A stretch of 64,000 nt of DNA from Plasmodium malariae (GCF_900090045.1 NC_041784.1:937501-1001500), one strand, 5' to 3'. Positions 12,142-23,305 are shown, counted from the stretch's first letter. The notes: generated by a model not told the origin, from the letters alone. Numbers and translations: made by a program.

Positions 12142-14257
12142 ATGGACGACCTAAAAAAGATAGTAGTAAGTTTTCCTGAACACATATTTTGCACTCGTCA
12201 TAATACATAGCATTATTAATAATATAGAGCTTTGTGTAACTTTAGAACAACGTGATAGAATGTAGACTCGATTAACCTACACGTTTGTATATTTATGAAA
12301 CATAGTAGATGCATTGGAAGAATAGCACCCGTATATATGCGTTTACACATTATGTGCCTACGTTTTTGGATGTACTACTTTGCATGAAACGACTGAATTC
12401 TGCGTTTTTACATATGTACATACGTATGGATACCCATATTGTGAACGTATGTTTATGTTTATGTTTATGCTTATGCTTATGTTTATGTTTATGTTTATGC
12501 TTATGTTTATGCTTATGCTTATGCTTATGTTTATGCTTATGCTTATGTTTATGCTTATGCTTATGCTTATGCTTATGTTTATGCTTATGCTTATGCTTAT
12601 GTTTATGTTTATGTTTATGCTTATGTTTATGCTTATGTTTATGCTTATGCTTATGTTTATGCTTATGTTTATGCTTATGTTTATGCTTATGTTTATGTTT
12701 ATGCTTATGTTTATGTTTATGCTTATGCTTATGTTTATGCTTATTATTATTTTATTTTTTTTAAATTTAATTTCGAAACAGGCGTACAAAGCTGTAGACG
12801 ATTATGTGCAGTCGAATATGACCATAGGGTTGGGAACCGGGTCTACGGTTTTTTACGTACTCGAGCGAATTGAAAAATTGATGAAAATCGGAAAGATAAG
12901 GGATGTAGTTTGTATTCCAACCAGCATTGACACGGAAATAAAGGTAATATCAAGCAGGAGCAAACGAAAAAGATCTTTATTGTTTGTTCGAAAGGGAACT
13001 ACCCCTTACGTCAGTATGTTCTCGTTGTTTGTATACCAATGTGCGTGGGTACTGCATGGCTGTACATGTGCGTGCATTGTTATATATATGTAAGTCCATA
13101 AACGCATGTAACTCTTCTCCTTTTTTAGGCCAGAAATTTGGGTATCCCTCTGACTATCTTGAAACGAAATTCACATATTGACATAGCAATTGATGGAGCC
13201 GATGAAATAGATCTTGACTTGAATCTAGTAAAAGGACGAGGAGGAGCTTTAGTTCGTGAAAAGCTGGTGGCAGCAAGCGCATCTTTTTTTATAATCGTAA
13301 GGGACTGAGAAAGACCCCTACACGTTTTGCCAAGCGGGCAATCATACGTACATAAATGCATAAATACGTGTATATGCACACACGTTTATACATACGTACC
13401 TGTATGCAAGTCTGCACGCATTTCTGCTATCCTTTCCGTTGGTTGCACTTTGAATGCGAGCAAATTTGTTTACGTATTTATCCATTTATTTGTGTATCCA
13501 TTTATTTGTGTATCCATTTATTTGTGTATCCATTTATTTGGGTATCCATTTATTTGTGTATCCATTTATTTGTGTATCCATTAATTTATTATTTTTTTCA
13601 TTTTTTCATTTTTTCTCCCCTCCTTTAAGATCGTCGATGAGTCAAAACTGTGTATTAACGGGTTAGGTACTACAGGGGCAGTGCCAATAGAAATATTGTC
13701 ATTTGGTTATGAAAAAATAATCCAGAATTTAATGAAAATATCATCACTGAAAAAATGTAAATATAAATTAAGGGAAAAGAATGGAGAGGTTTTTATAACA
13801 GATAACAAAAATTATATTGTGGATTTTTTTTTCACAGATCCTATTGAGAATTTAGCGGAAACTTGTTCAAAAATAAAAATGGTAAAAGACATGTACTGAA
13901 AAAAGGATTTTCTTTTGAAAATAATTACGTGAAATGGTTGTTTTATATTAGTCCAAGTTATACACTTTTTATCATTGTGTGATAATAGGAACTTTCTGAA
14001 TGTGCTATTTTATGGTGACAAATATGTGCCTGCTAAATGGGTTTATTGTTTACATTTCGTATGTATTTCGTATAATTTTTTTTTTTCTTTTTTATTCCTT
14101 ACCAGTTTAACCTTTTTTATGCTTTACAAATTTTTATTATTTTTTTTTTTTTTCTCAGACCACAGGAGTTGTTGACCACGGGATTTTTGTTGACATGACT
14201 AATGTAGCTTTGATAGGCAAACAGGACGGGACTATATTAAAATTGAATAAAAAATGA
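12142..14257 (+). CDS. RPI: Ribose-5-phosphate isomerase A (five exons)
   Basis: Exons 12142-12165, 12782-12943, 13129-13296, 13630-13881 and 14159-14257 join in phase with GT-AG borders to give 234 residues, the normal length for RpiA. The enzyme interconverts ribose-5-phosphate and ribulose-5-phosphate in the non-oxidative pentose phosphate pathway, supplying ribose for nucleotides. Visible motifs are the phosphate-binding GLGTGST (about residues 27-33), DGADEID with the catalytic acidic residues, and [11 protein letters not shown] carrying the catalytic Lys. Start and exon joints were chosen because MDDLKKIV + [12 protein letters not shown] matches the family N-terminus as I recall it in Plasmodium. 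Introns 1, 2 and 3 contain repeats or T-rich tracts; intron 1 (616 bases) is mostly one hexanucleotide array. Confidence 0.95.
12446..12744 (+). repeat. Hexanucleotide array inside RPI intron 1
   Basis: About 300 bases built of two unit types, TTTATG and CTTATG, interspersed irregularly (roughly 50 units). It lies wholly between the exon 1 donor at 12166 and the exon 2 acceptor at 12780-12781. Confidence 0.9.
13475..13590 (+). repeat. 16-base array inside RPI intron 3
   Basis: Repeated TGTGTATCCATTTATT units (about 7 copies), between the exon 3 donor at 13297 and the exon 4 acceptor at 13628-13629. Confidence 0.85.
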
Positions 14258-14275
14258 GCACACTATGTTGTTATA

Positions 14276-14508
14276 GGTTTTATTATTTTACCTATATTTT
14301 TTATTTTACCTATATTTTTTATTTTACCTATATTTTTTATTTTACCTATATTTTTTATTTTACCTATATTTTTTATTTTACCTATATTTTTTATTTTATC
14401 TATATTTTTTATTTTACCTATATTTTTTATTTTACCTATATTTTTTATTTTACCTATATTTTTTATTTTACCTATATTTTTTATTTTACCTATATTTTTT
14501 ATTTTTCG
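14276..14508 (+). repeat. 18-base array just 3' of RPI
   Basis: About 13 copies of TTTTTTATTTTACCTATA start some 20 bases after the RPI stop codon, so they probably lie in its 3' UTR. One copy carries TTATCTATA instead. Confidence 0.85.
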
Positions 14509-15302
14509 TATCTTTCTTATTTGAATTTATTTTGCACATTTTTATTTAATTTACTTTTTTTTTTTTTTTTTTTTTTTTGCCCATCTTGTGACTACTCTTA
14601 CGGACATTTCCCCCCTCACCTTTTGTTTTGTTTTTATTAAATTTTATTAAAAAAAAAAAAAAAAATCAAATGAACATACTTATTTTTGCAAATTTTTTGA
14701 ATTTTTTAGTGTTTAATAATTTTTTTTTTATAAAAGGCAAGCAAAGACAAATACTATTCAACATAGTACAGTGTTTGCCTTTGAAAAAATGTGTATATAC
14801 ATGTGCGCAGATATATGCGTGCATATGGACTTATTCATCGGTATATGTGGCTCTATACATAATACATGCATGCATACAAATATATATACATACGTACAAA
14901 TATATATATATACATACGTACAAATATATATATATACATACGTACAAATATATATATATACATACGTACAAATATATATATATATACACATACAGACTTA
15001 TATACAAGTAAATCTGCACATTTCAGCGTTTCACTCATCTCCTGGAAGCGGTTTATTAATTTGCCAAGTTATTTGCACAGTGATGTTTTTAAAAAATAAA
15101 AATTTTGTTATAATAATGCTTCATCATTTATTTCTCTTCTGCATTCGTCAAGTTGCTTTTATTTTATTCTATTCTATTTTGCGTACTTAATTTTTTTATT
15201 CCTATATTATTTTGTATATTTTATTTATTTTACTTTTTTACTTCATTTTTTTTTTTTTTTCGTTTTACCCTCTTCAAGCACGTGCCCATTTGTTTGAAAA
15301 AA
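14509..15302. other. Intergenic region 3' of RPI, 5' of the membrane protein gene
   Basis: T-rich DNA with a 20-base TATATATACATACGTACAAA array at about 14880-14980 and a TGCATGCA site at 14867-14874 (this octamer is known as an AP2-family binding motif in Plasmodium; function here is unproven). No gene is seen. Confidence 0.6.
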
Positions 15303-17000
15303 ATGTATTTGTTTAAAAAAGCAAAAGACTCAATCGTAAATTCCTTGCAATATGACAAATCATCTCCTTTGATAAAATTAAATTATGTTTGTAAGTGTAT
15401 TCTTAAAATATCCTTTGTGCTGTCCTTCGCTTTGTCTAGTATAGCTTTCTCAACTTCATTACTTGGTGGAAATTTGATAAATAAAGGTAACAATTGAGTG
15501 GGTACATATCCAGTGCACGATATCAATGGGATGCGTATATTCTACAGTTATGTTTCCAATATGCCAATATACTACTTGCACCCCAAGACGTACACACGAA
15601 GCGCTTTTTCAAGTGGCTTCTACAAAGCGAATGCACACAATCCCATTTTATATAAACAAAAATTAAAAGATATTTTGTATGTAGAATTCTTCTCCCGATT
15701 TGTATAATGTAACTATAATATTATACTTATAATATAAACAACTTTTTCTTCATTCTCTTTCCCCCCTCGAATACCCCAAACCAACTCAGGTTTACTACAA
15801 TCCTTTGCAATAACATCTTTGCTATTGTGTCTTTTATCTTTTATCATTCTCAAGAGAAAAAATGGAACGCATATTTTGTCAAAAATTAAAATGTACCCTT
15901 TCTCCGTCAAGGATTTAATTGACGTATCCTTAACCACAGGAACAGTTACTATATCGGTTCTGGATATACTCTTGGTAGACCCTCCTACGTACTTGCGCTT
16001 GTACATATATGTATGTATGTATATGTATGTATGTATATGTATGTATGTATATGTATGTATATTTGTATGTATGTATGTATATGTATGTATGTATATTTGT
16101 ATGTATGTATATATGGGTATGCAAATTTTTAGGCTAACAAATGCTTCAATTTAAAAATTTTTTTTTTTTTTTCTCTTCAATTTTTTTCGTTAGTGCTATC
16201 TATATCTTACCGTTGCACTTTTTATTTTTTTAACAGGTAACTCTAATGCCATATTGTTTTCATAATTTTTATTGTCATGTTTTTATAAGCCAGGAATATG
16301 CAGGGAAATATGTATATAAGTATTCTCCCACGTGTATATGTGTGGGTATTTGTCTTTGTCTCTATCTTTATTTTTATCTTTGTGTGTATATGTGCGTATG
16401 TGTGTACATGTTTTTTCTTTTTTTTTATTTCATTATATTTTTTTTTTCGTAGCAATAATTTCTTTATTCGAGTGTCTAGACAACCCATACATGAAGGACA
16501 ACGAAAACATTAACTCTTTCAGTAACGAACAAATGAGCATGTGAACAAGTGAACGCATGAACATATGTAAACGCTTTAAGATTCACTTTGCATTTACGAC
16601 GGCGCACTATCCCCACCTATGAGAGCTACATAGGAGGTATAGGCAGTAACCTTTTCCCCTTTTCCTTTCCTCCTTTTAGGCTTACAATTTATTTCCGTTA
16701 TGTATATAGGCTTATACACAATTTCACAGATTTCCCTCTTCAAATCTATGCCTTATCATCCTCTGGAATACTTGTAAAGAAATAAAAATGGTTTTGTACA
16801 TGCTACGGCAAAATGTTCATAAATATACATACGGATATTCATATATGTAGGCATATGTGTGAGCATTTGTGAGCTTTAATTATGGGACTATTATTCTTCA
16901 AATTCCCTTTTCCTTTTACATTTTTAGAGGGTACATAATAAAAAACATCATTGAGGATATAGTATGCTTCTTGAAAAAATTGTGGACATACGTATTTTAA
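15303..17000 (+). CDS. Multi-exon small membrane protein, function unknown
   Basis: No single long frame exists, but six segments join in consistent phase: 15303-15486, 15790-15974, 16237-about 16333, 16453-16521, 16680-16773 and 16928-17000, giving about 233 residues. The encoded protein begins MYLFKKAKDSIVNSLQ and has hydrophobic stretches in exon 1 (ISFVLSFALSSIAFSTSLL), at the start of exon 2 (SLLLCLLSFIIL), and in exons 3 and 5. The C-terminus reads EYLGYIIKNIIEDIVCFL and so on. All borders are GT-AG with T-rich acceptors. The exon 3 donor is the least certain; GT at 16334 fits the phase and GT at 16346 is an alternative. I do not recognise a family. Two closely spaced membrane segments followed by a globular part would suit an organelle inner-membrane protein, but that is inference only. 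Confidence 0.6.
16003..16115 (+). repeat. TATG/TATATG-type microsatellite in intron 2 of the membrane protein gene
   Basis: Tracts of ATGTATGTAT with ATATG and TTTG interruptions between the exon 2 donor at 15975 and the exon 3 acceptor at 16235-16236. Confidence 0.8.
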
Positions 17001-17218
17001 CATTGAGGGAGGTAATACAAATTTATTTTTTAGTTGCTACGAAGGTAATGCTTATAGAACCTTGTGCTACTCTCCGACAATTTTTAATGCATATAATATT
17101 ACTTTGTACTTCTTAGCTTCTCAACTTTTTAGCATCTTATACTTTTTTTTTTTTTTTTTTCTCTTATCAGGCTTAGATATTATGCCATTTTGACATTATA
17201 TAATTTCCATGTGCTCCT

Positions 17219-17252
<34 letters not shown>

Positions 17253-18440
17253 GAGCATTACAAAAAGGGGAAAAGCAATGAAAGAATAGTGAACTAATGA
17301 GTAATATCAAATGGTACTTTTACAATTTTCAGTAGAATTATATATACCCTCAATATTTGTTTGAAGTGAATTCAATTATTTTATCAGAAAAGGGAAAGGA
17401 ACTATCTTTTTGGTGAGACAACCACTCACATTTGTGTATACGGGAATGTTACTCTGTTTTATTTTCGAAAAAGTATTTTGTAACCCACTTTTTACTGTTA
17501 TGTAATTTTGCAAATGCATTCGTAATATGAAAAAAAAAAAAAATGGTAAAAAAAAAGGTAAATAAAAAATGGAAAAAATAAAAAATATAACTACTGATCT
17601 CACTTTCTGAGCTAGTGGAACTAGTAGAATATGAACGAACGTGGTAATTTTTTTTCTTTTTTTTTTTTTGTTCTTGTCCACACCATTGCACACTACTAAA
17701 AAGGTGCATATTAGAAAAAAGAACAGATCAACAATTCAAATTAAATAAGACTTATAAAAAGGATAAAAAAGGTTAAGCTTGCTTTTTCTTTTTTTTCTTT
17801 TTTTTTTCTTTTTTCCTGAACTGTTCATATAAATGTAGTTTATACAGCAGATCTTTACCCTTCCTTCCACCTCAGCCTTTTTAATAAATCGGTTGATTAC
17901 AAAAACGTAAATTTTCTTGTCATATATTCATTTTCCCAATTAGTGAGTTATATACAGAATAGAAGGGCTTTAACAAGAAAATGCTTTTCTTTTTACTATT
18001 TATAACAAAGGGGTAATTCACCTTCCTCATAACTATTTGGTATCCTTTTTAATATAAACATTTTAATAAGTATTTTAAAAAAAAAAAAAATTCCAATTAG
18101 TTAAGGTAAGGTACAACAGATAGCATATTTATCAAAACAACAAATATACGTTTGTGTTTTTTCTTTTTAAATATTCAAAAAAATACATTCAAAATGTATT
18201 TACAAAATGGTGAACATATAGTAGATGGCATCTGTTTTAGAATATAGCTCGAAAAAAAAAAAAAAAAAAAATACATGTGCATGTACATGTATATACAAAG
18301 TATGTGCTTCAATAAAAATTATATTCGTCGCGTAACGCTAAAGTACGTTGTGCATTAGCTAAAAGTCGGTTAATAAGTCAAAATCGTCAGCTTTCAAAAC
18401 TTTTAATACATAAAGGATATGAGAAGATAATTTTTTGTAA
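17001..18440. other. Intergenic region, no gene seen
   Basis: A/T-rich with poly-T at 17143-17160 and 17221-17250 and poly-A at 18251-18270. The minus-strand frames around 17376-17709 are Lys/Phe-rich shadows of homopolymers. A TTTTTTCCTGAACTGTTCAT word lies at about 17810-17829 and is discussed as a recurring motif. Confidence 0.6.
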
Positions 18441-18445
18441 GCCGT

Positions 18446-18507
<62 letters not shown>

Positions 18508-18513
18508 ACGGCA
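18441..18513 (+). tRNA. tRNA-Phe (GAA)
   Basis: A complete 73-base cloverleaf without an intron. The acceptor stem GCCGTGA pairs with TCACGGC, discriminator A at 18513. The D arm is GCTC/GAGC. The anticodon stem TCAGA/TCTGA encloses loop CTGAAGA with anticodon GAA at 18474-18476. The T arm is CCTGG-TTCGATC-CCTGG. The internal A box (TAGCTCAGTTGGG) and B box (GGTTCGATCC) for RNA polymerase III are intact. CCA is not encoded, as expected for a nuclear gene. Nothing else related to tRNAs is nearby. Confidence 0.98.
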
Positions 18514-19648
18514 TACAAATAAAAAATATTCAGAGTTTGGATTAAATAAATTCTTTGTTAATAAAATAGAAAATTTTTTTTTCATACGAAAAAAAGGCTC
18601 GAATATATAATAATGAATACATAATAATTACAACTTTTCCCTTTATACAAATTTAATTAAAAAATATGAGAAAAAAAATACATCAAAATGTATATATGTG
18701 ATTATATATATAAATAAATATATATATGTTTGTACTCTTGTATGTATACACTAACGGTTATAAGTATAATACTTCTTCACATAGCTTTTTTTTTGTTGTA
18801 TTTCTCTCTTTGACTTTAACCCCGCATGAACTCTACATAACTGTATGCAATATTTTATTCTCATTACTAACAAAGCAAAAGAAAATTTTAAATATATATT
18901 TTTAATAAATGGAAAAATCAGCGGTATAAGATGAGCAGAACGCATTATTACAGTAATTTCAATATTATGATTTTTTTTTTTTTTTTCCCTTTCAAATTTC
19001 ACATTTTTATATAATATATACGCAGAGATATTACACATGAAGTGGCACATAGTTGCGGGGGAGGAGCGGAAAGTAACTTTTCCTTGTACCTGAACAAGCA
19101 AGGTAATTTATAATTTCTCAAAATTTGTAAACGTTAAATTTTCACCATATATATATATATATGTGTGTAACGTGCATATATGCATATATGCATATATACA
19201 TATTTTGGCCGATTTTTTGCGTTAAGATATGCTTGTGCGTTGATGCTGTTTTTTCGCGTGACGAGGCACTTGACAAAAAAATTGTGATACCTATGTGTGC
19301 ACATACGGCTATATACGTTTGTACATGTAAAGCATAAATGCGCGCGAAGGTGTATCTCATATCAATTATTCACTTCAAATAAATCATAATTGAAAAACGG
19401 GTAAAAAAAAGGGAAGCAGGTTTGAAAAATTGTTAAAATGAAAAAAGCGCATTGATACAGAGTAGCCAAAATGTAGGTATTCAAAGGGACGAAAAAGATA
19501 AACAGATGAAGGGGGAATTATTAAAAAAAAGAAAAAAATGCTGCAATTTTACATCAAACTTGACAAAAAAAAAAAAGAAAAAAAAAAGAATATTGCAATA
19601 ATCACTGAAGAAAAGGCATTTTTTTTTTCCCCCCACCCCTCTCCTGAC
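18514..19648. other. Intergenic region between tRNA-Phe and aspartyl-tRNA synthetase
   Basis: A/T-rich. It contains a minus-strand open frame (18751-19101) whose 64-residue C-terminal part looks less biased than its surroundings and is reported as a candidate finding. No other coding signal is seen. Confidence 0.5.
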
Positions 19649-22600
19649 TTATTCATGAAAAACAGCATTTTTAATATTTTTCAAGTTCAAGGCACACATC
19701 AGGTACCTTTCAAATCCTAAAGCTAATCCTGCGTGGGGATTAGAGGCATACTGAAAGGAGTTGAGGTATTTATACAAACTTGAGTGTTTATTTATTAAAT
19801 TTTTAAAATGATTTAAATAATTGAAAACAGTAAAGTTGCTCTTGTTTAAGTAGGAAGACAAATCCATTCTTATTTTATTCCCACTTAACACTTTAAAAAG
19901 CAAAAGTGGTAGGTTATTAATACGTTGTGACCCAGATACAATTTCTATGCCTTTGTATATAAAATCAAAACTGTTTGTAAATCGAAGATCGTACATGTTA
20001 CTTGATGTATAATATGGTCTTATATATATAGGGTATTGATCTATTACAAATATATCTGTACCGAAATTATACTTGACAAATAAATATAAATCATTTAATT
20101 CTTCATTTGTAAAATCGTTGTAAAAGACGTATTTCTCTTTTAGGTTTTTATTTCTTAACGTTTCTGTTACTTGGATTTTTTTTTTTTTTTTATTACAACT
20201 GCTATTATTACTATTGCTATTATTACTATTGCTATTATTACTATTGTTAATATTACTACTGCTATTATTACTACTGCTATTATTACTACTGCTATTATTA
20301 CTACTGCTATTATTACTACTGCTATTATTACTGCTATATTCAAGAGTGTTACTCAACAAGTCTATAAAGGAGTACTCACACACAACCGCTTCTGATTCCT
20401 CTTCCTTTTTTCCTGTCTCGCTCACAAAATCACTGGCACTATTGCATTTGATAGTACGGTTACTTCCACAAGTCGTGGTACTTCTTTCCCTTTCGGAAAA
20501 ACCTTGCTCGTACATGTTATTAAAAAATAGCAACACATTTCTGTACAACTCGTCCTTATTTAATCTATTCAAAAAGGTGTACACATGGGAACTGCACCCC
20601 GCTCCATTACTGCTCGCATTAACAACGTGCTCACTCTTGTCATTTATTACATTGTACCGCTTAACAATTTTGTTATAATAGTAAACATTGTGTATTTTAT
20701 ATTTCTCACAAGCATCAAATGTAATCTTCCCTTTTAACTCGTTTTTTTCCTCTTCATTCAGAACTCGTACATACCTTTCCAACATAGTGTTATATACATA
20801 GTTTGAAGATTTGTCTTTATCATTTTGAATGTTCCTGTAATATTTTGTTAGTATATCATGGGCCTCACAAAAAGATAAAACGACAGGGTTTGGTGCAAAT
20901 ATACTTTTTTCAAAATGGGAAAATTTTTGTTTGTTATTATTTGCTGAATTAATTAAGTGCAGCTCCTCAAGAAACGACTCATTTATATATTTATTTAATC
21001 GCATTAGTATGTTGTACATATAAATTATGAGTTCATAATAATTATCATAGATCACTTGCTCTAAATCTAAAGAAGTATATTCATTTAAATGCCTAGAGCT
21101 ATGAAATTTTTCATTTCTATAACAGTAATTCATCTCAAATATTTTCTCGAAATCTGCATTTATTATCATTTCTTTGTAAAACTGTGGACTTTGCGCTAGA
21201 AGTAAATTTTCTCCATCTATTTTGTAACACTTACATCCATGTTCCGTGCCGTTTAACTCCACGTTACTTGATTGTTCTGTGGAGCTTAGCTGGACATCCT
21301 CTGCATCATCTTGCCTATGCGGCATATGCGTACCTTTTTCCTCCTCCTCTTCTTCTTCCTCCTCTTCCTCCTCTATGTGCTTCCCCACTTCTTTACCACT
21401 CCTGAAGGGCTCATATGACAATATTTTGTTCTCATGATTCATTAAATCCTTTTCCATATGGTAAATTTTTTTTTTTTTTTTTTTTTTATTAATTTTTATA
21501 AACTTTGATGTGTGTACTTCCATATACCCGTCGTTGTGTAAGAACTCCCTTGCCTTCTGAGAGAGTCTACTTTTGATGTTAAAAATCATGTGAAGAATAA
21601 TATTTCTATAGTTTAAAACGAAATTTTGGAGTCTTAGTATGTTTTCATTCGTGTTTACTTTGCTACCGTCATAATTATTTATGGTTGAATGCGCTAGATT
21701 TACCTCCGTCATATCGGCAGCAGTGTAGCCACTACTATCATTACTGCTATTATCATTGCTGTTATCATTGCTGTTATCATTGCTCTTATTATTGCTATTA
21801 TCATTGCTGTTATCATTGCTATTATCATTGCTGTTATCATTTCCATTATTACCTCTGTTACTGCAATTATTATTACTATTCCCTTTCGCACTGTTAACAT
21901 TTAAAAAAGGATTTCCCTCCTTCTCTAGCTCATCCTTTTTCCTTTCTATCTGCGATACCCCGCTTCTTCCCCCTAGCGTGTTACTGTAATATGTATTTAT
22001 GTTCCCTTCTAATCCGCTAACATTGCTCACTGCTGTGCTTTCTTCCTTTGTATCTTCACTTGCTATAACCATTTCATCATTTGCTACGTTATGATTGTAC
22101 ACTCCGTTTTGATTAAATAGTGTGAAATCATTTATCATGACTGGAATGTCGAAAAAGGATTCTGATAAACAAAAAATAGTATCAATAACAATTTCTACAC
22201 ATTTTTGATTATAAAAACTTTCTACATAAGGACCATTACATCTGTGTAAATCTCCATGTATCTTTACTTTCCCACGAACATCTATTACACTTTCTTTTTT
22301 TAAATTTTTAATATATGTGTACATTTCTTCTCGTAGTTCAGTTCCATTTCCTCTTCTTTTTTCATATACACAAGTAATATAAAACCCACCGTCTAATCTT
22401 ACGTACAAGAAAATGCGCTTAGACTGTTTAACTTTTCTTTCTACTCTTCCTCTAACTTCGATGTAGTTATCGCTGCACACTGTTTCCACGTTTTTGTTAC
22501 TATTGACGGCTGACCTACCCTCACCTGGGATGTTACTTTCATTATTGTTACTACCCTCAATGGAGTTACTGCCATTCGTGTTCATCCTCTTGAAGCTATC

Positions 22601-23305
22601 TTTATTATCTTCAATAAATTTCATGATACATTCGTACGAGTAGTAGTTTCTGCTACAGCTTGTTCCATAGAAAAATGAAAGATCACCATGCTCCACTAGG
22701 TCAATAAGATACCTACTGCTGTGGTTGTACTTGTGGAGGTCGTTGCTACAGCTACTAGTACTGCTACTAGTACTGTTGCTAGTACTAATACTATTGTTAC
22801 ATCCTTCTTTTGGATAATTTCTCACTTCCCTACTTTTCAATATAGTTCTTGTCTGCGGGGGGATGCTCTCATTCTTGCAAAACAGCGCAGTAGTGATACG
22901 TCCCGCTAGCTTCCCACTATTCCCTCCTTCCTTAGTAATGTTATATGAAATTTCATTTTTTATTTTTCTGATTATTTTTCCGCCTACTTTACCACTTATT
23001 TTGTTTGCACCCTTTTTGGTTAAGCAAACGCATGAAGCAGATGAAGACACATCGCGAATAAAATACTTTAATTTATTTTTCGATTTTTTAATTTCCTTTT
23101 TTGATAAATAGTTAATATTTTTTCTCCTATTGGTCTGAATTTTACCTAACTTGTTAATAATATTATTTTCGAGTGACAATAATTTTTCCTTACTGGAATT
23201 TATTTTAAAATATGCTAATATGTTAATAATATAACAAAATGAAAATTTTTTTAAGTTTATTGTTGCTAAGTACCATGTAAGCAACAAACTTTTCAATAAT
23301 CTCAT
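19649..23305 (-). CDS. Aspartate--tRNA ligase, class II, probable organelle form
   Basis: A single 1,218-residue exon. Aspartyl-tRNA synthetase joins Asp to tRNA-Asp via an aspartyl-adenylate. An OB-fold anticodon-binding region is at about residues 278-385 (IEVRGRVERKVKQSKRIFLY to VEIVIDTIFCLSES). Catalytic motif 1 is near 585-605. The LLLAQSPQFYKEM block and motif 2 (YRNEKFHSSRHLNEYTSLDLE) are near 715-750. An RPYYTSS...GIEIVSGSQRI block, where AspRS reads GEEILSGAQRI, is near 1095-1130. Motif 3, GLALGFERYL, is near 1190-1200. These match the archaeal/eukaryotic AspRS type rather than AsnRS. The hydrophobic, basic N-terminus (MRLLKSLLLTWYLATINLKK) looks like an organelle presequence. Large inserts rich in Asn/Ser/Asp and poly-Glu, and a poly-Lys run, roughly double the usual length. 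Apicoplast versus mitochondrial targeting cannot be decided here. Confidence 0.85.
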   Translation of the reverse strand: MRLLKSLLLTWYLATINLKKFSFCYIINILAYFKINSSKEKLLSLENNIINKLGKIQTNRRKNINYLSKKEIKKSKNKLKYFIRDVSSSASCVCLTKKGANKISGKVGGKIIRKIKNEISYNITKEGGNSGKLAGRITTALFCKNESIPPQTRTILKSREVRNYPKEGCNNSISTSNSTSSSTSSCSNDLHKYNHSSRYLIDLVEHGDLSFFYGTSCSRNYYSYECIMKFIEDNKDSFKRMNTNGSNSIEGSNNNESNIPGEGRSAVNSNKNVETVCSDNYIEVRGRVERKVKQSKRIFLYVRLDGGFYITCVYEKRRGNGTELREEMYTYIKNLKKESVIDVRGKVKIHGDLHRCNGPYVESFYNQKCVEIVIDTIFCLSESFFDIPVMINDFTLFNQNGVYNHNVANDEMVIASEDTKEESTAVSNVSGLEGNINTYYSNTLGGRSGVSQIERKKDELEKEGNPFLNVNSAKGNSNNNCSNRGNNGNDNSNDNSNDNSNDNSNNKSNDNSNDNSNDNSSNDSSGYTAADMTEVNLAHSTINNYDGSKVNTNENILRLQNFVLNYRNIILHMIFNIKSRLSQKAREFLHNDGYMEVHTSKFIKINKKKKKKKIYHMEKDLMNHENKILSYEPFRSGKEVGKHIEEEEEEEEEEEEKGTHMPHRQDDAEDVQLSSTEQSSNVELNGTEHGCKCYKIDGENLLLAQSPQFYKEMIINADFEKIFEMNYCYRNEKFHSSRHLNEYTSLDLEQVIYDNYYELIIYMYNILMRLNKYINESFLEELHLINSANNNKQKFSHFEKSIFAPNPVVLSFCEAHDILTKYYRNIQNDKDKSSNYVYNTMLERYVRVLNEEEKNELKGKITFDACEKYKIHNVYYYNKIVKRYNVINDKSEHVVNASSNGAGCSSHVYTFLNRLNKDELYRNVLLFFNNMYEQGFSERERSTTTCGSNRTIKCNSASDFVSETGKKEEESEAVVCEYSFIDLLSNTLEYSSNNSSSNNSSSNNSSSNNSSSNNSSSNINNSNNSNSNNSNSNNSSCNKKKKKIQVTETLRNKNLKEKYVFYNDFTNEELNDLYLFVKYNFGTDIFVIDQYPIYIRPYYTSSNMYDLRFTNSFDFIYKGIEIVSGSQRINNLPLLLFKVLSGNKIRMDLSSYLNKSNFTVFNYLNHFKNLINKHSSLYKYLNSFQYASNPHAGLALGFERYLMCALNLKNIKNAVFHE
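20185..20335 (-). repeat. Coding Asn/Ser repeat in AspRS
   Basis: 15-base units (GCTATTATTACTACT on the plus strand) encode NNSSS repeats in the catalytic half, between motif 2 and the RPYYTSS block. A second N/S/D array is at about 21730-21860 (codons for SNDN). Confidence 0.85.

Noticed and set aside
12309..12764. Open frames of 140-237 codons (Cys-Leu, Phe-Met-Leu, Ile-Asn-Ser repeats) on both strands
   Set aside because: They are translations of the hexamer array inside RPI intron 1; no non-repetitive coding sequence besides RPI exon 2.
20171..20678. Leu- and Thr/Ile-rich plus-strand frames opposite AspRS
   Set aside because: Antisense shadows of the Asn/Ser coding repeat.
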